A DNA stretch of 64,000 nt from NCBI GenBank assembly GCA_021397835.1, contig JAJFZO010000476.1, positions 682,001-746,000 of the forward strand, given 5' to 3'. Numbering within the stretch: position 1 is the stretch's first letter; each line of letters opens with the position of its first letter. The notes beneath the pieces were generated by a model. That model did no database searches and was not told the DNA's origin. It worked only from the letters and a program-made list of their open reading frames with translations. Source of the stretch: Moringa oleifera (lineage: Eukaryota > Streptophyta > Magnoliopsida > Brassicales > Moringaceae). Below, piece by piece: positions 51,901 through 63,032 of this stretch. The position numbers were made by a program, and so were the translations under genes.

Positions 51901-54217
51901 TTGAGAAACTGTCAGCATAAGAGATTGTTAGTTGTGTGATAGTAGTAGCAACCTTAAGCGTCCATAATACAAATAAATTAACAGAAAATATTAATAAGAA
52001 ACGAATATTTGAAAAACTTTTCCTTGTTTTCCTAGAAGAACCAGACAGACCAATTTACAATAAAGACAGTTGGAGGGAATGATAAGAACACCACTCATGG
52101 AACATTGCAAACATTAATTTACAAGCACTCGAATGCTTTGTATAAAAACAAAATATTCATAAAGCATGAGGTACCTTGTATGCAAGAGCTAGTGCAAGAC
52201 CAACAATGAAAAGGAAAAAAGGCATCACAAAATCTGCAAGGGTTAAACCATTCCATGGAGAATGGTTGATAGCAGGCAGAAGTCCCCCAGCATCATCCAC
52301 AAGTATCATTAGCTGCATCAAAAAAAAAAAAAAAAAAAGGAAAAATGGAGTGAGAGCATTATCATCAGTATACCAATCTTCTTCTATGGAAGAAAAGGAA
52401 AGGCACACAACTCCTTGTTTGATATATACAATAGAATGATTCTTACCTCAGGTTCTGTTCAAATCAAAGTGGCTGTTTCACTATTATCAAAAATGTTTCT
52501 CCATTTGACAAAAGTAAACAGTACAATATGTATCTGCTCAAAAACAAATAGATTTCTTAAATCTTACAATTAGATCAGCTAGCATTATCAGTAACCACCA
52601 TTGTTGTCCATAAGGTCTAACCAATAATCCCATATAAAGCTAAAACAACCATTTACACTGTACCTAATTGGCTGGCAGTAGGAACATGCACTAAAGCTTA
52701 TTGCCAGCTCATTTTCAGAGAACGCAAGGAACTTCCTAAAATTCAGTTCTTTTAGAGTATGTGTGGGACATTATTGGTCTGTCATGGACTTTTCATTCTC
52801 AATAGCTTTAGGCTTCAAAGGATGCAAATTACCTACAAGCTAATTAAGTTATTTAAGTTATTTAAGTCACTTCCCTTGAAAGAGAACTGCATTTTTTTTT
52901 TTGGCCCACCAGGAGAGGGAAGTGACAATGACACTGCAGCAGAAAATTGCACTGATCTTCATTTAGAGTGTTTTAAATTTTCTTTTCCATATACTATCAT
53001 TCCAAACTGACTCAATGGTGAGAGAGATCTAAACTAGTCATCTATTACATTATTTTGAATTTTTTTCATTTTATGATGGGACCCATCATGTTTCAGAATA
53101 AAAAGGAAGTATTCTAAATAGGCCTTGCTGAATACACTGGGCCTGGTCACTGAAGCACCTAGACTTATGAGCCAGCAAGCCAGCCAGGAATGCAGCTGGA
53201 GCCTAGTTCATCATCATTATCAGATCTGCAGAGATGCAGCAGAATTCCACATCTTTTTTTTCCCCCAACAAATAAGTTTTCTTTTTCTGTGGTTATGTGC
53301 AAGCTCCATATACATTGTGGCAGAGTAGTTTCACCTATTATCTTATAACAATACTATTAAGTAGAGTATCATCCTTAGTATGGAAATTAAAAAGAGAAAA
53401 AAATTTGCAACTCCTGTTGATTTCTTTCTGTGCCAGTAAAATTGTTAATAGTCCAGAAAATGAGAACAACCCAAAGAAGTCAACAAAAAGCAGAGGAAGG
53501 AGGCCCCCACAAGTGGGGTCACACACAAGAAACCTGAACAAAAAATCCGGTTACTTTATAGAAATTTTTGGACGGATTTTCCTGGTTCCCTTCCTGGCAT
53601 TTTCCTTGAGCATTACCTCAGGAAATATCTTCCCAAAGGAGATCCAAGTAATTAGGCAACCGTAATTAATTTTTATTTCTTTTGCAGTATTTAACAAAGA
53701 CAGTAACAAGGAGTAACTTCATCCTAACGGAATCCCAGGAAAGAAAATGGAAATGACAACTATTGAGTTCCTCATCAACTAAACAACAAAAGGATCACCC
53801 ATGAATGACATTCTGTTTGCCTTCTTACTTTAAAAGACTTTTCTTTTCTTTTTCTTCTTTTTCTAAATTTTATAAATGGAAACAAGTAGGAATTAATAGA
53901 ATAAAGAAAAGAGAGAATAGTATATTTAATTATTTATCTGGTTGTTGGGAGTTGGAGTAGCGTAGCAAAGTGACAACCAATTAGAAAATTTCTTCTCCTA
54001 AAAGAAAAGCATCTTTAATAGAGTAGTTAGCAACAATTCACAGACTTGGACTGGGGAAAAAGTCAGAAGACAAGTCTCCTGCCCTGCGACTCATTCTTGT
54101 GAGAGTAATGCGCTTTATTAGGAGTTAAACAGCTCAAATATTTTATATGTTTGTGTGAATTAGAATTAAAAACTTTAAAAAGAAAAGGAAATATGCTAGA
54201 AATTACAAAATTAGTTG

Positions 54218-54273
<56 letters not shown>

Positions 54274-54538
54274 ATGGTTGAAGGAGGAAGGTTACCGCAA
54301 CAGTAAGTCCGCGAAAAACGTCAAGAGAAACAAGACGTTGTTGAGAATGCTTTGGCACCGAGTGCTCGTGTTTTGCATTGGCAACGGCGAGCGGTTGCGA
54401 GATCTGGAGAGCCAACTCAACATCATCACCATAAGCCTCTTTATCATCCTTTTCATTCATCAAGCACTTGCTCTCTTCATTCGCCGCTCTGCATTCATCT
54501 TCCTCCGCGAGCCCCTTAATAGGCTCATACATTGCCAT
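48911..54538 (-). CDS. HGSNAT-like multi-pass membrane protein (DUF1624/DUF5009)
   Basis: Thirteen exons on the minus strand give 460 residues: 54538-54296, 52312-52175, 51886-51805, 51532-51456, 51220-51114, 50601-50484, 50348-50232, 50124-50033, 49734-49668, 49570-49492, 49384-49293, 49176-49033, 48937-48911. After a polar N-terminus come QRLVSLDVFRGLTVALMILV, INHSPWNGLTLADFVMPFFL and ALKLLMLGLFLQGGFFHGLN, the membrane acyltransferase core shared with human heparan-alpha-glucosaminide N-acetyltransferase. Later blocks are VPDWEYHIPAG, CNAVGMIDRKVLGIHHLY, DPEGLLSSVMAIVTCLIGLH and VLEWMGMHALVIYIFAACNV. The animal enzyme acetylates heparan sulphate in lysosomes, but plants lack that substrate, so the plant role is unknown. 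The last exon is only 27 bases (see findings). Confidence 0.93.
54219..54271. repeat. (TA)n(GA)n compound microsatellite in HGSNAT-like intron 1
   Basis: A TA run (54219-54234) passes directly into a GA run (to 54271). It lies about 25 bases inside the intron from the exon 1 donor. Confidence 0.95.
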
Positions 54539-57147
54539 CGCTCCTTAGCAATCAAAGTTTTTTCTGCAAAATAAATTACATATAATGACAATGTTGATCT
54601 CACTCTTTTACAAAAATCCAAATGCGGCCAAAATAAAGATTTCTTTGCACCAAAACGGCTTCCGTTGCGGAAGCAGGACACTCCTGTGTTACCTTGAGTG
54701 ACAGAAAAGGATAGAATCTGTATCCTCTCTGACTAATCCTCTGGTTGTATGGAGATCAGAAGGAGGCTTCCTTTTCGCTTGCAGACGGTGGCGTGCGTGC
54801 GCATAGAACTGTGAGGAAGAGGCCCCCTTTTCATAATAGTATTTCCGTGTGCTCTGGAGACTGCGGATCCTCCTCCTCCTCCTCCTCTTCTTCTTCTTCC
54901 AAGGCTGTTTCGATATTTGCGTATATATAGGAAAAGGAAAGAGAGGAAAAGAGAGCTTCATAATAGAGGAAAGGATAGGAATAGGGAACAGAAATAAGAA
55001 TAGGACTAGGGATTTGATTGATACCACTTGGTTGCGGAATCCCCATCTTCCTCAATTGCTTAGGACTCTGTTACCTCCACGTCACAACTATCCTCCCGTG
55101 GACTCCACCCGAGATCCAATCAGCTAGCTACCTTACGTGGCACCAAACAATTGGACCTTCCAATGCTTTCTTCAACTGCCTGCTCAACACTATTTCTCAG
55201 CGGCAGATATTATTGGATTCCGATCACTCTTTCAATTCCTAAATTGACTGCACTCCTTACTATTATGGGAAGCTCCTAAAAGGTCTAATTAATAAAATTA
55301 ATTGATTAATTACCTAAATAAAAAATCCACGTCAAATCATCGATCTTACAATCTTTTAGCCACCCAGGATGACATGCCCTGAGAATTATTCCATATGCTG
55401 ATTAAATTTCAGTGGCTGTGCTTGGTAACATCGGGTTCTCCAACAAGGAAACACGTCAACCACACCGACACTGAATATATAAGTTGCTTTCCTGCTCCGT
55501 GTGGCAGAGAGCCACCCATCTCTTTAGATTGGCTCCTTTTTTCTTTTTCTTTTTTTTTATTGATAAGAATTTGCGCCCACTAGATTAGTTTTTGTTGGAA
55601 TCTAATGAGCAGCTAACCTTTAGTGCCTCCTCCACTCTCCGGTATAGAATGCATAAAACATCTACTTTAGAGAGCACTCATACCAACCATGGCTGCTGGG
55701 CCGAATGCCCAGCTCAAAGAGAATGAGCTAAATGAACCCAACGGGCTGCCACGTCTCTCAATACACTTCTACACAATTTCCGGTAGTAGAAATTCCGTGG
55801 CCTATGCCATTTGATCAACCTTCCATGTAGGTTGCAAGAATCAGAAGTGTCCATATGGGCGGCTGCAACCAGTACTATCCTAAATCCACCAAGCACTGTA
55901 GATCAATCATAAAGTTGCTAGAAGAACTCTTTTTAGGTTTACAAATGGAAAACTGCTATTTTCTACCACTTTCCTCACCTCCTCAATAGGACCAGGACTT
56001 CTCCATGGACCTCACTGTCCAAGAGTAAAGACAACAAATGAAAAGGACCCAAAACTAACATAACTTACTGATCCCCTCATCAAGATTTGCCCTCAACACG
56101 GACGAATTAAAGCATAACATATTTGATATCACTCAGCACCAACACAAGCCATCCTTTCCCAAAACACCATAACTAATAATCTGGCTCAAAAAGTATCAAA
56201 ATATGCCACCAAACCTATGGCATAAAAGTATGATGCCAATGTGGTTTGCACTTCCTATCCCTAAAAGAACAGAGTCAGAAAGAAGTCAACTCGGAAGAAG
56301 ATCAAACTCCCTCTAGCCGACCTGCAACCAGAAAAATAAAGTTGGTACACCAGCATTCCTCTGAACATTAATAAATACCAGACCAACTGGGAAGCGCTTA
56401 AATTTCGTATAAACATGTGATGAAAAGCATGTCAATTTTCAAATCAATATGGTCACAAATAATATCAATGTAAAGAAACATTACAACTAAAATACCAACA
56501 AATACCTAATGGAACTCGCACAAAGTCAATACGAATTGATCTCACAAGTTTCAAATCATTGCATGATTTTTAATTTTTCAATTTCTAAACCAAATACCAA
56601 TTGAGATGAATCTTCCATGATAGTGCGTTATCTTAAATCAAAGATTTCTAATTTAATCTCAATGTATAAATTTTTGGCTGTTGCTGGAATCCTCTTTGCT
56701 CATTCTTTTCCTAACACACTGTCAGTTTACTTGCAAAAAACTTGTCTTGGCTTTATATACTTCCATCGGTTCAAGATGGTCCATCCATCAGCAAGGCTTA
56801 TGCAGTAACTTCAAAAGGAGAATAACATCCAAGTTCAAGCTCTGCATTTATTTCTCAATCAATATGAAGGACAAAGGCAGCAAATTATGAACTTAGTCAT
56901 ACTTTTTCTATGTTTGTGGATTGAAGATTCTAACTCTCCTAGGAACGGAAGTTGCATCATCTTACAGCTAAAAAACTTGGTTCATGTTCTATCCAAAAAA
57001 AAAAAAAAAAACAAAACTTGGTTCATGGAAGCATCAAGCACCTCTTGTTGCAGAGAGGCTCTACTAAATCCTTGGCTTCCCAAAAGACTGAATGCTAGGC
57101 CAATTGATAAGAGAAAGAGAAAAGCATACTTACAACAGGAAAAAAGG
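54539..57147. other. Spacer upstream of the HGSNAT-like gene
   Basis: The first 500 bases are the leader and promoter side of the HGSNAT-like gene, with a CTC/CTT tract. The remaining 2 kb is moderately AT-rich. The frames here have no domain, conserved motif or good start, and none is supported. Confidence 0.6.
54868..54900. repeat. (CTC)n(TTC)n trinucleotide repeat
   Basis: A pyrimidine trinucleotide tract about 330 bases upstream of the HGSNAT-like start codon; it is purine-rich on that gene's sense strand. Confidence 0.85.
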
Positions 57148-58455
57148 TCAGTCATCCATGGAAAGGTTATCTTCTCCTTTCTTAGCATCAATATGTTCAT
57201 CATGCTTAAGGCAGCCACAGACATTACACTCAAGAAGAGTGGAAAGGGTGGCATCAGATGGAGGCAAAGGAGCCAGAGTGCCTCCACAATTTTCGCTGGT
57301 ACACATGTACCTCAAGAAGAAATAAGCATGAGGAAAATCTGAGTCGTCCACTGATGCTCCATGCTCAGGGTCACAGGGCACCATTTGTTGGTTGTCGTCC
57401 TCATCCATCACTACTACCTCTTCCTCCTCTGCTGCCTCCTCGTTGTCAGACCAAGTAGCTTCGACCTTGCAGCGGTCGCAATCACAGGTGAAGCCATAGT
57501 CCTCAAGCAATCTGTTCTGTCTGTTAGAATAACTGAGATTGACAGGGAAATAACTCAAGCAGATCTCCCTACCTTGCGAAACATCATGGATCATCCTAAT
57601 TATGATGTCAGTGTTATGGTCGGAGGCAGTGTCGACGTAATCGAATCTACAAGCATCTGGAAGGCAGTCATGGTTAAAGAAAGAAGCCACGGGGTAGATA
57701 CCATAAGCGCGGACAGACCTCTGGCCATGGCCTTGTTCTTGCAAGGAGAACGGTTCCATCAAGCCAAAGGCGTTGAGCTTGTCCTTGGCCAGCAGAGCCG
57801 CTGTGAGTTCCAGGGAGAGGGAAACAGATTCTGGCTGCCTCGGCGGAGGAGTGCAGAGGGAGGCAATGAGGGAATGCAGGAAATGCGCAGCAGCAGCCTC
57901 CGACGGTGAATCCCTGCCTTGGAGAGAGACCAAAGTCTGGAAGTCCGACGGGGAGAGGAAGGCGAGATTATAGGCGGCAATGAGGAAACGAGCTTGCACT
58001 TGCCGTTCGGAGGGCTGATGGAGGAAAGCAGAAGGGCAGTCCCGCAGGCGACTTAAAGATTGGCAGACCCAAGGGGAATGGGAAGACGCCAGGGCCAGCG
58101 TCAAGCAGTTAGGGCTGCAGAAAACATGTTGCAAGCACCGAGGGCAAGGTGAGACTGATGGCGATGCTAGAGAAGAAGAGGAAGAAGTTGGCATGGCTGA
58201 TTGCGACTGGGGTAATATTCTGAAGCAGTGGTAGCAATATGAGGACTTCTGCTGTTGCTGAGATTGCTCGATCAAGGGAAGGGCGGAGTAGAGGAGGATG
58301 GGGGAGTCCCTGAGGACAATTTGGCCGCCAATCAGCGGCTGCGAGGCCACAAGAGCTCTGCCTCTACCTCCAATCTCCACCATCCTCACCATCGAGGTTC
58401 CTCCAGTAATCGTTCTTTCTGCCATCCCTCTCAAACTTCTCCACAACTTGCTCAA
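57148..58455 (-). CDS. ASHR2: MYND-SET domain protein, ASHR2 (SDG39) type
   Basis: An intronless gene of 435 residues. A split SET domain begins at GGRGRALVASQPLIGGQIVL (about 29-48). It is interrupted by a MYND-type zinc finger with all expected ligands: Cys74/Cys77, Cys104/Cys107, Cys113/Cys117, His126 and Cys131. The SET catalytic part resumes with SFFNHDCLPDACRFD (NHDC 261-264) and GREICLSYF (Tyr302). The post-SET cysteines CDCDRC lie at 324-329. This is the SMYD-like layout of plant ASHR2, a predicted lysine methyltransferase whose substrates are not established. An acidic insert (about 336-354) and an additional Cys-rich C-terminal segment (CTSENCGG, LECNVCGC) follow. ATG at 58455 is used; ATG at 58425 is an alternative. 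It is slightly longer than the Arabidopsis protein. Confidence 0.9.
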   Translation of the reverse strand: MSKLWRSLRGMAERTITGGTSMVRMVEIGGRGRALVASQPLIGGQIVLRDSPILLYSALPLIEQSQQQQKSSYCYHCFRILPQSQSAMPTSSSSSLASPSVSPCPRCLQHVFCSPNCLTLALASSHSPWVCQSLSRLRDCPSAFLHQPSERQVQARFLIAAYNLAFLSPSDFQTLVSLQGRDSPSEAAAAHFLHSLIASLCTPPPRQPESVSLSLELTAALLAKDKLNAFGLMEPFSLQEQGHGQRSVRAYGIYPVASFFNHDCLPDACRFDYVDTASDHNTDIIIRMIHDVSQGREICLSYFPVNLSYSNRQNRLLEDYGFTCDCDRCKVEATWSDNEEAAEEEEVVVMDEDDNQQMVPCDPEHGASVDDSDFPHAYFFLRYMCTSENCGGTLAPLPPSDATLSTLLECNVCGCLKHDEHIDAKKGEDNLSMDD

Positions 58456-59197
58456 GGTTTTGCTTGATTAGGGTTTTCCTTTTGAATTTAATATTTTTTT
58501 TGTTGACTTCCTCCAAAACCCAACACAAACAAAAAGAGGAGTAACCTTCCAAGGCTCTCTCGTGTGCGGCACTGCTATTTCTTTTCCTTCCCGTTTCCCC
58601 TCTACCCCCGCAACGTTCTGAATTACAACTGATTTCTCGTAACTCATTACCCCTTTGCTTACTGGTCTCAATAACTAGTCTGTCTTCCTGCTCTAATTCC
58701 TTATTCCATCGGTTTTGATATAAATAAAATACTTCATAGATCAAAGGAAATTAAATTCTGTTTTCTATGCTTGTTCATTGATGAATGCCAAATTTGTGGC
58801 TACAGTTAGCATTTCTATGAAAAGTTAGACACTACTTATCCATCATAGCCCACTTACTTGAGCACATCAGAATGATTAATATCATATTGCTTCTTAAACT
58901 CGTAGATAATTCGATGGAGCAAGATATTAAATTTATTTATGTTATGCTATTGCCAATAGCATACTCATTCTCCAAATGCCAAAACTATGGTCCAACTTAT
59001 AATTCAGCACAACAGATCTAAAATCTGAGCTATGATACTTGCCATGCAGGTCACAGTAAGATGATCAAACTACAAGAAGAAATGCGTTGATCGAGTACTC
59101 AACTCACAAGTAGCTAAATCAGAATGATGGCACAAAAAGGACATTTTCCCAACAATATAAATTTATTTCAATTCATATGGTTGAATTGCAATCGATT
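58456..59197. other. Spacer between ASHR2-like and complex I B8 genes
   Basis: The leader and promoter side of the SET gene and the 3' flank of the B8 subunit gene. No gene is visible. Confidence 0.7.
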
Positions 59198-61338
59198 TCA
59201 CGCTTTATTAGGTGCCCCAGCTTGCACAAGGTCTTCAAGAGCCTTCAATATCTGTGCCTCACTCATACCTTCCAATTGAATGCCCCTCTCAACGCCCATA
59301 TCTGTGGTTAATATCAAAAAACTGTATCAATGAAATGGCAACATAAACTTCATGCCAAAAATATAAAGTTGCAGAAGCAAGGGAGAACAGAATATCAATA
59401 TTGGCATTTCTTCAGGCAATGATGCCTTATATTGGAACACCGTGTCACCTACACCTGCAAGACTCATTAAGTGTAGCTCCCCCTCACCCAAGCTTGTTCA
59501 TTTCACCCAGATTGACCATTTCACATCATTGATGCCAAGGCCATAGCCCCAAGGAAACATTAGTGATCTTTACAAGGAACCTCCAACCAACAACATAAAC
59601 TGCTGGGAAAAAATCAGAGAAAGAGAAACAAATGATACAGCCACTTATGCTCCATGAAAGGAGCTTGAAGTATTACACTCCTTAACCTAGGAACCATTAA
59701 GTGTCCAACCACAATTTAACTTGAAATTAAGAAAGGGCATCCAAGATAGTACAGATATTCACAGCCATTCATGAACCAAACATTTCAATTTCATCAACAG
59801 TTGCTAAGCAGAGCACGTGTCTGAAAACTCTTCAGAGTGGGCCACAAAAAAACTTTTGACAGTGAACACATTGGATGTGGTGATGGCAATCAACCAAAAA
59901 GGATAGGAAATATAAATAGTAGGGTAAGAATGAGCTACTATGTCACTCCACCCATCACAAGAAAACAGAAAGGGTCATCACGCTAAATAACAGTGTCATT
60001 TAGGGTGACAAGGGATATAATTATTCCTTATGACATACAAGAATCAGAAATATGACACCAAGTACTCAATTCAATAAACAGTTCGATGCATTAGGTGAAC
60101 TGTAAGTAAAAGGGAAGGGCAGAAAACTATCATGAAGCCTCATCATAAACCAGAAAGCAGTCTTTTTCTTCTCCCTCCTCATTGCTTTTTCTGATTTTCT
60201 CTTTTTATTAGGGCACAGGGTGCATAGGTGGCTTGTGGCATTACAATGCCTCGGCTACTCGATTTCGTGTGGCAACCTCAAAAGGAAACAAATCCATTGA
60301 ATAGACTAGTACAAATTCAGATCAAAAGAATCTTGAAGTGTACACCGTTCATTAGATATGGAATTCTTCTACGAATTGTACACATTATGCAGTTACCATC
60401 CTTTCAGCCTTAAAATTGGAATTAAAAGAAAATTTGCAGCCTTCTTATACAGAGTAAGAGAGCAGATTCTCCAATTCAAAAGCCCTCAGTTAGGGTAGCA
60501 GTCACAATGAAACTAAAATATACAATATTTTACAACAAGGTCCGCCATGCATCTAAAACATGTGACATCCATTTTCACAGATGGTTACCAATCACATTAG
60601 TCTTAACAAAGGCTTCCATTTTCAAAGAGTAAATGAACAGCTTCCACTCTCCTCTCTTTTGGAAGGTGGTACTCAGAATAAAGAAATATGGCACTAAATA
60701 TTTAAAGGTCAGACTGTTTTAAAGCCACAAATGACAACCTTGAGTTACCCTGAAAATGAATCCATGTTCATTGCCATTGCCAAAAAGCCATCAGACTTCA
60801 ACAATTTATGTTTCAGCTATTCACTCCCACTTGCCAAGAAAGGGCAATCATATAGGAACCTAAAGATATGAGATGAACTTGAAATCAACTTAAGAGACCC
60901 TTGAATTGAGCATAAAACTCTGCAAGTACTGAACCTATTCTGACCCTTATTAGATAAACTTCAAGCATGGAGAAGCATAACAACCAGAATACTGAAATTT
61001 AACAAAGAAGAAGACAGAAAAAGAGGAAAATAAGAGTAAAAGATACCATATCTGGCCCATAACTGGGGCTTGATCCCGCTGCACTCGCGGACCAAGATTG
61101 GGAATTTGGGGTTGAGCGTCTTGAGATCCTTGTAATTCTTTTCCACGAATGCTCTGTACAAAGTTTCCAATAAAGCAACAAAGAAATGTAAGATAAACTC
61201 AGCAAATGATTTGCCTAGTTGCTCAATTAATTAGGTGAGCAAGAAATAGAACCTCGCACTGGAGCTAGCAGGTGAAGATTGGCAAAGTAATATCCTTAGC
61301 TCCTTCAGGTTCCGAGATAGATGTCCTCTCCACGCCAT
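59198..61338 (-). CDS. NDUFA2: NADH dehydrogenase (complex I) B8 subunit, NDUFA2 type
   Basis: Three exons on the minus strand (61338-61253, 61153-61047, 59301-59198) give 98 residues, the family length. This accessory subunit of mitochondrial complex I has a thioredoxin-like fold and sits on the matrix arm. The sequence starts MAWRGHLSRNLKELRILLCQ and contains FVEKNYKDLKTLNPKFPILV then RECSGIKPQLWARY. It ends with EGMSEAQILKALEDLVQAG. Cys19 and Cys53 match the conserved cysteine pair. Exons 2 and 3 are separated by a 1745-base intron in which I see nothing coding. The last codons contain an AATAAA hexamer overlapping the end of the gene. Confidence 0.96.
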
Positions 61339-61467
61339 ATCTCTCTCCCTCTCTCCCTCCTCCCACGGTGTGTGTATGTGTGCGCGTGCCTCTACCTCCT
61401 CCTCCACCTCTGGCAATGGTAATTGAGCTTTGCTTGAGTTGGGGACTTGCGGTAACCCTTTCGTCTG

Positions 61468-61473
61468 TGGGCC
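61468..61473 (+). promoter_or_regulatory. Site II-type element (TGGGCC) in the B8/eRF1 divergent promoter
   Basis: Lies 130 bases upstream of the B8 start codon. TGGGCC/T elements are strongly associated with promoters of plant mitochondrial respiratory genes. It could serve either gene. Confidence 0.5.
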
Positions 61474-61515
61474 GAACCCAACGCCAACCAATTAGATTGG
61501 GCAAGTGCAGCCCGA

Positions 61516-61521
61516 GGCCCA
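61516..61521 (-). promoter_or_regulatory. Second site II-type element in the B8/eRF1 divergent promoter
   Basis: GGCCCA on the plus strand, 43 bases beyond the first. Pairs of such elements are typical of respiratory-chain gene promoters. Confidence 0.5.
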
Positions 61522-61657
61522 TGGGACACATTGTCCTCCCAGTCCAGGTGTCCCGCAGGGAGTCAGGGTCACGACAGAAGTGATAAGTCAGGTTCTTAAC
61601 TCGGCAAGGCTGCTTTATTTAACCATGGTTGGCCATTAGGGCACGAGACCTGAGGCT

Positions 61658-61665
61658 TATATAAA
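61658..61665 (+). promoter_or_regulatory. TATA box of the eRF1 gene
   Basis: TATATAAA about 160 bases before the predicted leader donor at 61820. It predicts transcription starting near 61690. Confidence 0.55.
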
Positions 61666-61819
61666 CTTTATTATAAAATATTACTGCAACTGCCATCACT
61701 GAAACCGAAAGCAATAAGTAGCAACCTCTCATACGTCTTCACAAGAACGATCAAACTTGAGCCATCCTTCATATCATTCTCCTATTCCATCGGCCGATCT
61801 GCGGCTCTTTTCTCTTCAG

Positions 61820-63008
61820 GTCCCCTTTGATTCTTCACTTTTCACACGTCTCTTCTTGGTTCATGTTAATCTCTTAATTATAATTTATTTTTCTTGTTGT
61901 AATATTGCCTCTGCTAATTATTAACTAGCTTTATTATTGGAAATAGGAATCTTCATGTGATTTTATGCCTTCTTCCATTATTCTAAATTTTGCTGATGTG
62001 TTAGCTACTCAATCTGTTTTCTTAATGATCTATCCTTTATTAATTAGTTGATAGGTTTATGTTATTGTTTCCGAATTCATCACTTAAGAATTCGCTGGTA
62101 ATTATCTGATTTACTCGAACGTGACACTGTAGTTTTCTGTTTCCATTTGATTTTCTGATGTATCTTTCTCTTCCTTCGTTGGTCCCATTCCATGCCGTTT
62201 CCTAACTTCAATACTTCATATAATAATCTAGGGAATGCAAAACGGATCTGTTCTCAGTTTCTTCTTCCTATTTGCTCTCAAAATAATACTTTCGGGCAGC
62301 TCTTACCAAATATGATCAATCAAACTGAATTCCTCGAACATATTAAGTAATTTGACTGAATTCTTGGGGCGGACTTCTCTTGCATGCCTTTCCTCTTTTA
62401 GGATTTCTTGCTTTCAGATCTTATTAACAAGATTTGGCAACTGAGTACTGCATGTGGTTAGCAATTTTCACATAAGTCAATGGTAATGCCGTCATGTTTA
62501 TTTGTGTTTGGCTGTTGAGGTCCTCTCTGTTTCACATCCAAACTAAAACACTGGAGAGGAATCATCTGGTGCATGGTGCAACCTTGGGGTTTGTTATGCT
62601 CATCTTTAATTTGACATGGAACAGAATCCGGAGTTACAATAAGAAATTTGATCATCATGTATAGCATAGTCCATTAATAGGATTGATTCGGTTTTGCTAC
62701 TCTTTAAAATCACAATGTAGTTTCGAATGATCTTTAAGTCATAGTTAAGTTTTTATTGACTTGTGGAAACATGAATTGGTATAAAATTACCATTTTCTAT
62801 TTACGTAATTGACCAAATAAATGGGTTCATGTTGTCCAGATGCTTTTGAATCAATGATCTTTACGACTTATATGGGATAACCAATAAAAATATCTATCCT
62901 CTCTCTCATTTATCCAAGATTAAAGTGCTGTACACCCTGTTCCTAATTATATTTTCTTCTGAAAATAGAAATATGTATATAACTTGTTATGCCCCAGTGG
63001 CTTCCCAG
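61820..63008 (+). other. Probable long leader intron of the eRF1 gene
   Basis: A donor CTTCAG|GTCCCC at 61820 and an acceptor GGCTTCCCAG ending at 63008 would leave about 24 bases of leader before the start codon. The interval is T-rich on the plus strand, as plant introns are, and has no coding frame. The exact donor is uncertain. Confidence 0.5.
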
Positions 63009-63032
63009 GTACACCTATTATAAGAGGATACA

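Noticed and set aside
57361..57909. A 182-residue plus-strand frame opposite the ASHR2-like gene
   Set aside because: The minus-strand frame carries complete MYND and SET motifs; the plus-strand frame has none.
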